64,000 bases of DNA, from contig NZ_CP036261.1 in the NCBI RefSeq assembly GCF_007741475.1, forward strand, positions 2,294,001 to 2,358,000, read 5' to 3'. This stretch comes from Rosistilla ulvae (GTDB lineage Bacteria > Planctomycetota > Planctomycetia > Pirellulales > Pirellulaceae). This document shows positions 38,398-47,973 of the stretch, piece after piece; the first letter of the stretch is position 1; every line of letters starts with the position of its first letter. The notes beneath the pieces were generated by a model. It was given only the letters and a program-made list of their open reading frames with translations. It made no database searches and had not been told where the DNA came from. The position numbers were made by a program, and so were the translations under genes.

Positions 38398-38974
38398 GAA
38401 ATCCCTCGTAGCGTTTCGGATCCGATAAGCGACGGCAGGCTTGCATATAAGACGAGCGCCCCGCGGGTGGATCGTGGGCAGCAAGCGTGAAGCCGTCGTT
38501 GATTTTTGTGTGATTTGCGCATCGCCTCATCGAGGCCGTTGGGGGGCAGTCGCTGTCGGCCGATCGATCGGCGTCGTTGCCCTCGCCCCCTCCGCTGCGC
38601 AGCGGAAATTGTACCGCAGTCTATTGTACAGAGGAGAACCCCAGCGGATGCGTGGTTTTTCGCCACCGCAAATCAGTTTTCCAAAGTAGGATCGGCGTTT
38701 TCAGTCGCGGTCGCCAAGTTCGATTCGCTCCGCCCCCGCCCCCGCCGCGCCAACGGTTCCGATTTTTCATCCCCGTCGCGTCGGATGAATCGGGGGGACG
38801 CGCCGGCAGGGAGCAGGAAAAGCGAAGCCACGGAGGAGACGTTGCCTCTTAAAAGCTAGGCCGCAACGACGCCTGCCGATGCTTCATTCTATGTGCGTCG
38901 CGTGTTTTTTGTGCGTTCGAGCAATCGAGCGACTCGCGCACTTGTCCATTGCGCGAAGGGTGAGTTGCGGTAGA
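38398..38974. other. Upstream region of the pilus locus, no gene seen
   Basis: This stretch precedes the first gene of the minus-strand pilus locus and must contain its promoter, but I cannot mark boxes with confidence. It is GC-rich with a polypyrimidine-rich part near 38720-38750. Short frames on either strand lack ribosome sites and conservation. The repeat block begins at its right end. Confidence 0.5.
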
Positions 38975-40720
38975 GCGATGATCTTCGCTCTTTTGTTTAG
39001 CCACAGAGGGCACAGAGAACACGGAGGTGGCGTTTCGTTTCAAAAGCCAATCAGCAACCAAGCTTTCCGATACTCCAGTTCGTTTGGGTGCTTGGAAGGC
39101 AAGAAAACTGGCGCATCGAGTCTGCCCGGGAATAACGCCAATAACGCGAATGGGACGATCAGGGATCCGCGAGCTTAAGTTATCAAATTTCGCGCTGTCC
39201 GCGGGATTAGCGGGCAAACAATACCGCCGCCACCGCACGGCGGTTCTTCACCTGGCCACCTAAGACTCAGTGTCCTCTGGGCCCTCTGTGGCTTAAAAAA
39301 TGTCTGCTCGCGAATATCGCAAATCGACGCGAAAGGAACTGCAGGTCGTTGATCTGTTCTATTTTCAAGATTGGCACTGTTCGCGAGATTCGCGGGCAAA
39401 CAATACCGCCGCCACACGCTTCGGTTCTTCACCTCGCCCCCCAAGAACTCTGTGTCCTCTGCGCCCTCTGTGGCAAGGGAAAGAGAAGGTGCCCGCGAAT
39501 AACGCGAATGGGACGATCAGGGATCTGCGAGTTTGAATTTTCAAGTTTCGCGTTGTACGCGTGATTCACCACGCGCAAGCTCCGTGTGCTCTGCGCCTAT
39601 GTGAGCAGAAAAATCAGGTGCCCGCGAATATCGCGAATCGACGCGAATGGGGGCGAGGCAGGTTAGAGGTCGATGATCTTCGCTCTTTTGTTTAGCCACA
39701 GAGGGCGCAGAGAACACGGAGGTGGCGTTTCGTTTAAAAAGCCAACCAGCAACCAAGCTTTCCGATGCTCCAGTTCGTTGCGTGCTTGGCAGGCAAGAAA
39801 ACTGGCCCATCGAGTCTGCCCGCGAATAACGCGAATGGGACGATCAGGGATCTGCGAGTTTGAATTTTCAAATTTCGCGTTGTTCGCGTGATTCACCACG
39901 CGCAGGCTCCGTTTGCTCAGCGCCTCTGTGAGCAGAAAAATCAGTTGCCCGCGAATCGACGCGAATGGGGGCGAGGCAGGTTAGAGGTCGATGATCTTCG
40001 CTCTTTTGTTTAGCCACAGAGGGCACAGGGAACACGGAGGTGGCGTTTCGTTTCAAAAGCCAACCAGCAACCAAGCTTTCCGGTGCTCCAGTTCGTTGCG
40101 TGCTTGGAAGGCAAGAAAACTGGCGCATCGAGTCTGCCCGCGAATAACGCCAATAGCGCGAATGGGGCAAACAGGGATCTGTGAGTTTGAATTTTCAAAT
40201 TTCGCGTTGTACGCGTGATTCACCACGCGCAAGCTCCGTGTGCTCTGCGCCTCTGGGAGCGGAAAAATCAGTTGCCCGCGAATCGACGCGAATCGACGCG
40301 AATCAGCGAGAGGCTTTTCTTTTGTTTTCAAGATTCGCTTTGTTCTCGCCGGAATCGCGCAGTCCTGATTGGTCGGTCCATCTTGCCACGTAAAAACTCA
40401 GTGTCCTCTGCGCCCTCTGTGGCAAGGGAAAGAGAAGGTGCCCGCGAATAACGCGAATGGGACGATCAGGGATCTGCGAGTTTGGATTTTCAAATTTCGC
40501 GTTGTTCGCGTGATTCACCACGTGCAAACTCCGTGTACTCTGCGCCTCTGTGAGCAGAAAAATCAGTTGCCTGCGAATCGACGCGAATGGGGGCGAGGCA
40601 GGTTAGAGGTCGATGATCTTCGCTCTATTGTTAAGCCACGGAGGACGCAGAGAGCACCGAGGTGGTCTTTCCTTGCAAGATTTACCAGCAACAGAGCTTG
40701 CCGATTTTCAAGATTCGCTT
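38975..40720. repeat. Intergenic repeat block with two 318-bp tandem units
   Basis: The string ttagaggtcgatgatcttcg occurs at 39663 and 39981 (318 bp apart) and again at 40603, with a shortened copy near 38977. Each unit runs through a 'gccacagagggcgcagag' core, 'ccaaccagcaaccaagcttt', 'ctgcccgcgaataacgc' and 'gtgattcaccacgcgc' modules. The first about 190 bp are almost identical to 16518-16715, in the same orientation. No gene is supported; the open frames repeat the same peptides. Confidence 0.88.
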
Positions 40721-40767
40721 CCCCGGCTTTTCCGGCCTCTGCGGGGCGTGGCTGTGGTTGGTCCTGA

Positions 40768-41667
40768 ATGCCAACCCCCTGCAGTTGTGGAGAAAATGCG
40801 GACAAATTGCTTGCCCCGATTTCCGCCGCTGCAATCGATAGGCTAGAATCTCGGCTTGCTCGTCACGACGCCGGTTTCTTCTCTTCTTCTGCAACCCAGC
40901 GACGCGTTTTGATCTCTGCCAATCATTTAACGAAGCGGTTTGCCAACGGCAACCAGCAGGTGCTGGCTGTCGAGGATCTTTCTTTTGACGTCCAACCGGG
41001 GCATGTCTTCGGTCTGCTGGGGCCCAATGGGGCAGGCAAGACGACGACGCTGCGAATGGTGTTGGGGTTGATCGAACCGACCTCCGGCGACGCTCAGATC
41101 CACGGATTTCAGGTCAGCCGCGATTCGGATGAGGTGAAGCGGCGGATCGGTTTTGTGTCGGCTAGCGTCGGCGTCTACCCTTGGCTGACTCCGCGCGAAG
41201 TGTTGCGTTTCGTCGGCGATCTGTATGGCGTTCGCCCGCAGGTGGCGGTTGAACGAATCGAGCGGCTGTCGAAGTTGTTAGGACTGGAAGAGATCCTGGA
41301 TCGGCGCTGTTCGGTTTTGAGCACCGGGCAGCAGCAGCGAATGAATCTGGCTCGGGCTTTGGTCCACGATCCGCCGGTGATGTTGATGGACGAACCGACG
41401 CGTGGATTGGACATCGTCGGCAGCCAGGTCGTCTTCGATTACATCGTTCATTTACGCAGCGTTGGCAAAGCGGTGATCGTTTGCACGCACCGGTTGGACG
41501 AGGCGGAGCGGTTTTGTGATTCCTTTGGCTTGTTGAATCACGGCCGGTTGTGCCAGCACGGCAGCCTTGGCGATCTGCAGGATCGAACGGGGCGGACGAC
41601 ATTAACCGAAATGTTTGTGGATCTGTTGGCGGCCGATTCCAAACCAACCACGGAGCCTTCGATTTGA
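40768..41667 (+). CDS. ABC transporter ATPase, NatA-like
   Basis: This ATPase energises the adjoining permease. Walker A is [10 protein letters not shown] near residue 87, the signature reads [15 protein letters not shown] (near 190), Walker B is [12 protein letters not shown], and the switch is IVCTH. The frame opens at ATG 40768, but the family homology starts near residue 48 ([11 protein letters not shown]), at a TTG at 40909 that has no clear ribosome site; the first 47 residues overlap the end of the repeat block and may not be translated. Its TGA overlaps the TTG start of the permease (TTGA), so the two are coupled. Substrate unknown; NatA relatives export sodium or act on lipids and peptides. 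Confidence 0.88.
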   Translation: MPTPCSCGENADKLLAPISAAAIDRLESRLARHDAGFFSSSATQRRVLISANHLTKRFANGNQQVLAVEDLSFDVQPGHVFGLLGPNGAGKTTTLRMVLGLIEPTSGDAQIHGFQVSRDSDEVKRRIGFVSASVGVYPWLTPREVLRFVGDLYGVRPQVAVERIERLSKLLGLEEILDRRCSVLSTGQQQRMNLARALVHDPPVMLMDEPTRGLDIVGSQVVFDYIVHLRSVGKAVIVCTHRLDEAERFCDSFGLLNHGRLCQHGSLGDLQDRTGRTTLTEMFVDLLAADSKPTTEPSI

Positions 41668-43901
41668 GTTCTTCCGATCTGGGAAACGATCCGCACGACC
41701 AGGGGCAAGGTGTCGATCGCGTTGGTGGAGAAGAGGCCATCGGCCGACCGGCTTCGATCCGCACGTCGCGGTTGGCGTTAAAAGAGCTTCGCGAGATCTT
41801 GCGCGATCGGCGGACGATCATGACTTTGGTCTTGATGCCGTTGTTGGTCTATCCACTGTTGGGCGTGACGGTCCAGAAATTTCTACTCAACAGCCTCCAA
41901 CAGCAGCAATCGTTGGTCTACGACATCGGCGTCGCCAATGAATCCGATGGGATGTTGTTGTTGAATCTGTTGCATCAAGGCAAGTTGCTGTTGGACGAAC
42001 AGCAGCCGGCGGCGACCGAACCGGAACGCGCCGATCCGATGGCGGATTTGTTGGGAGCCGACGCGTCGGCAGTCGAACTGAAGGTCATTCAGCCCTTCGA
42101 GCCGACCGGGACGCGGGACCAATTGCAGCAGATGGTTGCAGAGCAAATTCTGCAGGTCGGGGTGATCGTCCAGTGGACGGGAGAGGAGGCGGACCCGGCG
42201 CGGCAGCCGCGATTTGAATTGATCTACGACCAACGCGTCGGAGCGGCCGCGGCGGCTCGGGATGAAATGGTCCGTCGGTTGCAAGCCGTCAACGACACCT
42301 GGACGCGTCGCGTTTTGCAGCGGGCGAAGATCGCCAACGATCTCCCCGCTCCCTACATCGAACAACATGTCGCATCGCAGACACAGTCCTTTTCGTTGGT
42401 CACGTTTGTGCCATTGATGCTCGTCTTGATGACGATCACAGGGGCGGTCTACCCGGCGATCGACTTGACCGCGGGGGAGCGGGAGCGGGGGACGATGGAA
42501 ATTTTGATCGCTGCGCCGGTGCCGCGGATCTCGCTGTTGATCGGTAAGTTTGTCGCGGTCCTGGTCGTGGCGATGTTGACGGCTGTGGTCAATTTGGTCG
42601 CGATGTTGATCACTGTCTATACGTTGGGGATCGATGGGATGATCTTTGGCGACGGCGGGCTTTCGATCGTCGTGGTCTTGCAAATCCTGGTGTTGTTGCT
42701 GGTCTTCGCCGCATTCTTTTCCGCGATGATGTTGGGACTGACCAGTTTCGCACGATCGTTCAAAGAGGCGCAAGCGTATCTGATTCCATTGATGCTGGTC
42801 GCGCTGGCACCGGGGATGTTGAGCTTGATGCCCGAGCTGCGACTGACCGCGGCGCTTGCGATTGTGCCGTTGGTGAACATCGTGTTGGCGGGACGCGATC
42901 TGTTGCAAGGGACGTTGGTTCCGGCGATGTTTGCGATCACGTTGATCTCGACGTCGCTGTATGGATTGTTGGCTCTGACGCTGGCCGCGCGAGTCTTTGG
43001 TACCGATTCGATCCTCTACGGCAGCGATGGTTCTTGGGCCGATCTGTTCCGTCGCCCCGCGACGCCCCGGTCGGCACCGTCGATGCCGGCGGCGATGTTC
43101 TGTTTGGCCGTCTTGTTTCCCAGCTTCATCGTGATCGGCGGGATGTCGTCGCGGATCGGCAGTTCGATGGATGGCAAGTTGGTCGCCAACGCAGTTGTCA
43201 CGGTGATGTTGTTTGGTTTGTTGCCGTGGTTGTTCGCTCGGCTGGGCTATGTGCGGATTCGATCGGCCTTCTTTTTAGACTTGCCGAAGCTGTCGGCCTT
43301 TGTCGCCGCGGTGCTGTTGGGATGTTCGGTTTGGACGATGGCGTACGAGTTGGAAGTGTTGACGCTGTCGGCCAGTCGGATCGAGTTGTTGAAACAGATC
43401 TTCGAGGGGATGAAGTTCGATTTTGCCGCGATCCCGTTGCCGCTGAAGTTGCTGACGTTGGCGGCTGTGCCGGCGATCTGCGAAGAGTTTTTCTTTCGCG
43501 GTTTTCTGCTGAGCGCTTTCCTGCGCAATGGCAAACCTTGGGTCGCCGTGTTGGCAACTGCGGGGCTGTTCGGATTGTTCCATGTCGTCGTCCGCGATTC
43601 GCTGCTGTTCGAACGCTTTTTGCCCAGTTCGTTGATGGGGTTGGTGTTGGGAGTTGTTTGTTACCGCAGCGGTAGCCTCTATCCGGGGATCGTGTTGCAC
43701 GCGTTGCACAACGGGATCTTGGTCTCGATGAGTCACTTCGAGACAAAATTGTTGGAACGAGGGATCGGGATCGATGCGCAAACCCATCTACCAACGGTCT
43801 GGTTGGGCGTTGCGCTGTTGGTGATCGGGGCGGGCGCCGCAGTGCTACTCTGGTCGACTCGCCGCACTCCCGCGGCGAAACTGGTCCCCGCAAGTCTTTG
43901 A
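41664..43901 (+). CDS. ABC-2 permease fused to a CPBP (CAAX-like) intramembrane protease
   Basis: The first 450 or so residues form a NatB-like ABC-2 permease: a membrane anchor ([15 protein letters not shown]), a large extracytoplasmic loop, then a helix bundle beginning [20 protein letters not shown] followed by [17 protein letters not shown]. The C-terminal 250 residues are a CPBP protease with all three motifs: CEEFFFRGF near residue 606, FGLFHVV near 637, and HALHNG near 680. The start is TTG 41664, overlapping the ATPase stop, with GGAG 8 nt upstream; the frame is open further back inside the ATPase gene. The protease may process a substrate exported by the transporter or act in maturation or immunity of a peptide. 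Confidence 0.88.
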   Translation: MSSSDLGNDPHDQGQGVDRVGGEEAIGRPASIRTSRLALKELREILRDRRTIMTLVLMPLLVYPLLGVTVQKFLLNSLQQQQSLVYDIGVANESDGMLLLNLLHQGKLLLDEQQPAATEPERADPMADLLGADASAVELKVIQPFEPTGTRDQLQQMVAEQILQVGVIVQWTGEEADPARQPRFELIYDQRVGAAAAARDEMVRRLQAVNDTWTRRVLQRAKIANDLPAPYIEQHVASQTQSFSLVTFVPLMLVLMTITGAVYPAIDLTAGERERGTMEILIAAPVPRISLLIGKFVAVLVVAMLTAVVNLVAMLITVYTLGIDGMIFGDGGLSIVVVLQILVLLLVFAAFFSAMMLGLTSFARSFKEAQAYLIPLMLVALAPGMLSLMPELRLTAALAIVPLVNIVLAGRDLLQGTLVPAMFAITLISTSLYGLLALTLAARVFGTDSILYGSDGSWADLFRRPATPRSAPSMPAAMFCLAVLFPSFIVIGGMSSRIGSSMDGKLVANAVVTVMLFGLLPWLFARLGYVRIRSAFFLDLPKLSAFVAAVLLGCSVWTMAYELEVLTLSASRIELLKQIFEGMKFDFAAIPLPLKLLTLAAVPAICEEFFFRGFLLSAFLRNGKPWVAVLATAGLFGLFHVVVRDSLLFERFLPSSLMGLVLGVVCYRSGSLYPGIVLHALHNGILVSMSHFETKLLERGIGIDAQTHLPTVWLGVALLVIGAGAAVLLWSTRRTPAAKLVPASL

Positions 43902-44286
43902 CACCTGTCTGTTTCCTTTCACACCAGAGAGAGGAATGGGAAACGCAGAGCCGCCGAGATCGCAGAGTCCTGGGGTGGCCGATGATTCTTTTGATGCAAT
44001 AGTTTTCGTTCTTCGCTGCACTGGGCGGTTGGAGACGTTGAGGCTAAGGTTTGGATCCCGCAGTTAGATCGTACTCAGCGGGATCGGTTTTGCCTCGGGG
44101 GCGTTGGAGTTGTTGCAGCGTGGTGTCACCGTGCGTGGGGGAGTCCTGCAGTGACTCCAGATTAGCGATACACCCGATCTGGTGGTGTGCTACAATTGCG
44201 ACCAACGCTGGTTTGCGGGGCACGCGACAGGCTGCGGCACTTGGGTTGATGGGGTTCAATTGCATTGTTTTCAACGTTTTTCGCTC

Positions 44287-44595
44287 ATGATTCGCCATCA
44301 AACCATCAAGTCGAAGTGGTGTCGTCGCTGCCGCGACATGACCAACCATGAGGTATACGAGATCATCCCGCCGTGGTTGTTTTGGATGAGCTTGGTGGCA
44401 ACGCTTGGAATCGCTTATCCGTTACTGATGTCGATCCAACATCGGTCGACCAATCAGTGCACCCATTGCGACGCCCGCGACAACGGCCGCTATTTTTCAA
44501 AGCAGCGGCACAAGCGATCCGACTCCGGACATCGCAGCGAGTCTCGACGGCGAAGCAAGCGACGCAAGCGGACTCGAGTCGCACCGGCAGAATAG
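44287..44595 (+). CDS. Small membrane protein with two CxxC knuckles
   Basis: This 102-residue protein is not a family I recognise. It starts at ATG 44287 (MIRHQTIKSKWC), has CRRC near residue 12, one transmembrane helix (PWLFWMSLVATLGIAYPLLM), and CTHC near residue 58, followed by a very basic Arg/Lys/Ser tail of about 30 residues. The two CxxC pairs flank the helix, so on a single-pass topology they would face opposite sides unless the helix is re-entrant; zinc binding by each pair alone or across a dimer is possible. An open frame extends upstream to 44182 and adds two more cysteines. Codon choice looks like that of neighbouring genes. Confidence 0.55.
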   Translation: MIRHQTIKSKWCRRCRDMTNHEVYEIIPPWLFWMSLVATLGIAYPLLMSIQHRSTNQCTHCDARDNGRYFSKQRHKRSDSGHRSESRRRSKRRKRTRVAPAE

Positions 44596-44620
44596 CTGCT
44601 GTTCGCAAAACGGAAAGTTT

Positions 44621-44736
44621 AAACGCAGAGTCGCAGAGAGCGCAGAGAAGCTGCTTTCTATCGAAAATCGAACAGGCGCTAAACCCAGCCGACTCTCCCG
44701 ATGCAAAACCTCTGCGAACTCAGCGCCTCTGCGTTT
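44621..44736. repeat. 116-bp MITE-like element with inverted ends
   Basis: The element begins aaacgcagagtcgcagag and ends ctcagcgcctctgcgttt, which are imperfect inverted copies of each other. The interior has no coding potential. The same design recurs at 44799-44895 and 50052-50160. Confidence 0.6.
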
Positions 44737-44798
44737 CAATCAAACCGGCTCCTGGCTCGCCCCGACAGGATGGCCGCGTGTCGCAGTAGGTATATTTA

Positions 44799-44895
44799 AA
44801 ACGCAGAGTCGCAGAGAAGACACATCCCAAGAAGCGATAAAACCTGCCAACTCTCCCGATGCAAAACCTCTGCGATCTCAGCGCCTCTGCGTTTT
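44799..44895. repeat. 97-bp MITE-like element with inverted ends
   Basis: The element begins aaacgcagagtcgcagag and ends ctcagcgcctctgcgttt, the same termini as the copy at 44621. The right part (ctctcccgatgcaaaacctc) is identical in both copies, while the left interior differs. It lies just downstream of the fucose synthase gene's 3' end. Confidence 0.6.
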
Positions 44896-44990
44896 AAAAT
44901 AGCTTGCGCAGCAGGCTCGGATCCGGACCTCAATCGCCGCGTCGGACGCAATGCGGTGGGGGAGGTTTATAGCCCGGCGTTGGGAATTCG

Positions 44991-45959
44991 TTAGGCTTGC
45001 CGCAGCGTGCTTTGGGCGTTCTCTTTCAAGAAACTTGCGTAAGCCTGCTGCAGGCCTTGGGCGAGTTCGACTTCGTGTCGCCAACCGAGTGCGTGCAACT
45101 GTGTCACGTCGGTCACTTTCCGCGGCGTGCCATCGGGTTTCGAAGGATCGGTTTCGATCTGGCCTTGGTATCCGACGACGGCTGCAATCTTTTCGGCTAG
45201 TTCCAGGATCGTGAGGTCTTCGCCCGTGCCGACGTTGACCCAGTCGGGCGGATCGCTGGCGGAGAGTAGATGCATCGCAGCGGACGCTAAGTCGTCGACG
45301 TACAGGAATTCGCGGCGTGGCGAACCGCTCCCCCAGATCGTCACACTCGGCAGCCCCTCTTCCTTGGCTTCGTGGAACCGACGCAGCAGCGCCGGCAGAA
45401 CGTGGCTGTTTTCGGGGTGGTAGTTGTCGCCGGGGCCGTACAGGTTGGTCGGCATGGCGGAGTGGAACATCACGCCGTACTGTTGTCGGTAGTATTGGCA
45501 CAGCTTCAAACCGGCGATCTTTGCGATCGCGTAGGCTTCGTTGGTGGTTTCCAGCGGTCCGGAAAGGAGTGCCGATTCGACCAGCGGCTGCGGCGCGTCG
45601 CGTGGGTAGATGCATGTGCTGCCCAAAAACAACAACCGCTGGACCCCGTGGCGATAGGCCGATTCGACGCAGTTCAGGGCGATCTTCAAGTTCTCCGAAA
45701 GGAACTCGACCGGATATTGGCTGTTCGCAAAAATCCCACCGACCTTCGCCGCCGCCACGACGACAGCGTCGGGGCGGTTGTCGGCATAAAATTGGTCGAC
45801 AGCTTGCGGATCGGAGAGATCGACGACCTCGCGCCCGGCGGTCAGCAGTTCGATCGATGGATCGGCGGCAACGCGTCGGCAGATTGCGTCGCCGACCATG
45901 CCGCGGTGTCCGGCGACAAACAGTCGTTGAATTGAAGGAGCCGAGGGGGCAGCGTTCAT
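44991..45959 (-). CDS. fcl: GDP-L-fucose synthase
   Basis: This 322-residue SDR-family enzyme converts GDP-4-keto-6-deoxymannose to GDP-L-fucose by epimerisation and NADPH reduction. It shows the nucleotide-binding motif FVAGHRGMVG, the family sequence AAAKVGGIFAN, the catalytic Ser in GSTCIYP, the Tyr/Lys pair in YAIAKIAG, and MPTNLYGPGDNYHPENSHV. Length is normal. The start is ATG 45959, 12 bp after the glycosyltransferase stop, so they share an operon. It supplies activated fucose for a surface polysaccharide. The gmd partner is not in the window. Confidence 0.95.
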   Translation of the reverse strand: MNAAPSAPSIQRLFVAGHRGMVGDAICRRVAADPSIELLTAGREVVDLSDPQAVDQFYADNRPDAVVVAAAKVGGIFANSQYPVEFLSENLKIALNCVESAYRHGVQRLLFLGSTCIYPRDAPQPLVESALLSGPLETTNEAYAIAKIAGLKLCQYYRQQYGVMFHSAMPTNLYGPGDNYHPENSHVLPALLRRFHEAKEEGLPSVTIWGSGSPRREFLYVDDLASAAMHLLSASDPPDWVNVGTGEDLTILELAEKIAAVVGYQGQIETDPSKPDGTPRKVTDVTQLHALGWRHEVELAQGLQQAYASFLKENAQSTLRQA

Positions 45960-45971
45960 TTCGTTTCCAAT

Positions 45972-47231
45972 TTAGGTGGCTTGGATCGGGGAGAGGCGGC
46001 GGTCGGTTTCGCAAACCACTTCTAAGACATCGGCGAATTGCTGGGTTGCTATTCTACGATCGTACCGAGTCTGTGCCAGTCGGCGGGCATTTTCACCGCT
46101 GGCTTGCAATTCGTTCGAATGTTCGGTGCACCAGCGGACATAATCGACGATCTGCGAGACGCTGCCCGGCGGCACGGCGCGGCCAACTTGGTGCGTGTGG
46201 ATCTCGCGGGCGATCGAAAATTCTTCCGGGGCGATCGCCATCACCGGCGTTCCCGAGGCGAGGATCCCGTACAGTTTGCTGGGGGCCAGGCAGCCGCGGA
46301 TGTTCGCATCCATCGAAACAACGTGCAAGTCGGCTGCGGACAAGCTCTCGGTTAACCGTTGAATCGGTTGGTACTCGATAAAGCGAACGTGTTTCGCATC
46401 GCGTTGGGCCGCATAAGCTTGCAACGCCGCTTTGCGAGCCCCATCGCCGACCAGGGCAATCACTGCTCGATCGGGCCAGTCGGGACGGCACGCTGCGTCG
46501 ATCAGAACTTCCAACCGTTGACTCATCCCCATATTGCCCGAGTGCATGACGACAAAACGATCGTCCAATTGTTGCTCGACGCGAAACGGATTGGCCGACT
46601 TCAACGGCTGGATCGCTTCGGTGTCGACCCAGTTGGGGACGATCGAAAATTTTTCGGGCGGCAGCCCCCAACCGACCAAGCGGTCGCGCATGTCGTCGTC
46701 CAGGACAACGATCTGGTCGGCCTGTTGGTACGCAGCCAGCAAGCGACGGCGGATCTGGCGAGTGATCATTCCCTCTTTGATCACCCCCAAACCGATCGCG
46801 ATGTCGGGGTAGACGTCCTGCGTGTAGACAATAAATTTTGCCCCCATCCGGCGAGCGATCGGCGCGGCGACGATCGGCAGAAAAAAGGGATCCGATTCGC
46901 TGACGATCACGTCGAAGGGAGAGGCGGCGGGGACGCGGCGACCCCAGCGACGGGTTTGCCATGTGAAGGAGAGCAGATTGATCAAGCGACCGAGCTTCGA
47001 TCGTTTGGGCAATGTCGTGTGGGGCAGTCGATCGATCGTGACCCCATCGCGCTGCTGTTGTCCGCGGCGGACAAACGCTTCGCCGCTGAGGTTCTTGTTC
47101 GGTTGCCCGGCGACGACCGTGATATCCCAATCGGTCGACAACGCCCCGCACAACTGTTCCAACAATTGCCCTGTCGCTTCCACATCGGGCCAATAGCAGC
47201 GATTCAAAAATGCGATTCGTGGGCGAGTCAT
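45972..47231 (-). CDS. GT4-family glycosyltransferase, WbuB-like
   Basis: This 419-residue GT-B enzyme probably transfers a sugar, possibly fucose, onto a lipid-linked polysaccharide precursor at the cytoplasmic face. The N-terminal domain has NRCYWPDVEATGQLLEQL and YTQDVYPDIAIGLGV, as in WbuB/colanic-type enzymes. The C-terminal nucleotide-sugar domain has VVMHSGNMGMSQ and the donor-binding segment GCLAPSKLYGILASGTPVMA. The start is ATG 47231. It lies directly upstream of fcl. Acceptor and donor specificity cannot be read from sequence. Confidence 0.9.
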   Translation of the reverse strand: MTRPRIAFLNRCYWPDVEATGQLLEQLCGALSTDWDITVVAGQPNKNLSGEAFVRRGQQQRDGVTIDRLPHTTLPKRSKLGRLINLLSFTWQTRRWGRRVPAASPFDVIVSESDPFFLPIVAAPIARRMGAKFIVYTQDVYPDIAIGLGVIKEGMITRQIRRRLLAAYQQADQIVVLDDDMRDRLVGWGLPPEKFSIVPNWVDTEAIQPLKSANPFRVEQQLDDRFVVMHSGNMGMSQRLEVLIDAACRPDWPDRAVIALVGDGARKAALQAYAAQRDAKHVRFIEYQPIQRLTESLSAADLHVVSMDANIRGCLAPSKLYGILASGTPVMAIAPEEFSIAREIHTHQVGRAVPPGSVSQIVDYVRWCTEHSNELQASGENARRLAQTRYDRRIATQQFADVLEVVCETDRRLSPIQAT

Positions 47232-47277
47232 GGTCGGCGGGGCGTTCGGATTGCAGAGCGGGGGGAGCGGAGGTGCG

Positions 47278-47973
47278 TTAGTAACGAAAGCGTCGGCGGA
47301 TCAGCAGCACGGCGAGCACGAGCACTCCCGCGGCGATGGCCCCTGCCGCCACACGCTGCATCGTCGTCGAGTAGACCGCCAAGTAATACCCCAGCTTCAA
47401 ATATTCCGCCAGGACCAGTTCGGTTCCTTGCGGCGATTGCCACCAAACGTCCCAGTCGAAAGCATCGGTCGGCGCCCCGATGAAACAGAAGCTTTCGAGT
47501 TTATCGCCGTAGATGCTGGCGGCCGCCCACCGCGCTCGCCGCGTGTGATACCGATTGGTCACGATCGCGATCGTCGCTTCGGGATCGGATTCCAGGATCG
47601 AACCGATCAACTCTAGATCGCTGTGCGTCGTGCGACTCTCCCCATCCAGGAAAATCATCCGCTCCTCGGCGATTCCCCGCTTTTGAAAGATGCGATGGGT
47701 CAATTCGTGTGTCGGCAGACTCAGCCCCTCTTGGACCGCGCTGGAACTTGGGTTGCGCAGGATCGCTGTCTTGTCGGCAAGCCCTTCGCGCAGGATCGCA
47801 ACGGCGGCAAAGGTCCGAGATTCAGGGCCGCCGGGAAGGACGACGACATAGTCGGCCGGAAGCCGCGGATCGGTGACATCCAACCAATTCGCAACCTCCC
47901 GCAACAGATAACTGTGGCCGGCGACCAGCAGTCCCAAGACGAGCAGCAATGTAAAGCCAACGCGACGGACCAT
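47278..47973 (-). CDS. DUF218/YdcF-like membrane protein
   Basis: This 231-residue protein has an N-terminal membrane anchor (VGFTLLLVLGLLVAGHSYLL), a DUF218 domain (ADYVVVLPGGPESRTFAAVAI, IVTNRYHTRRARWA) and a second hydrophobic helix near the C-terminus before a basic tail. DUF218 proteins (ElyC, SanA, YdcF) act in envelope polysaccharide maintenance, with unsettled biochemistry. Its ATG overlaps the TGA of the preceding gene by one base (TGATG), so the two are coupled, and it precedes the glycosyltransferase by 46 bp. Confidence 0.85.
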   Translation of the reverse strand: MVRRVGFTLLLVLGLLVAGHSYLLREVANWLDVTDPRLPADYVVVLPGGPESRTFAAVAILREGLADKTAILRNPSSSAVQEGLSLPTHELTHRIFQKRGIAEERMIFLDGESRTTHSDLELIGSILESDPEATIAIVTNRYHTRRARWAAASIYGDKLESFCFIGAPTDAFDWDVWWQSPQGTELVLAEYLKLGYYLAVYSTTMQRVAAGAIAAGVLVLAVLLIRRRFRY

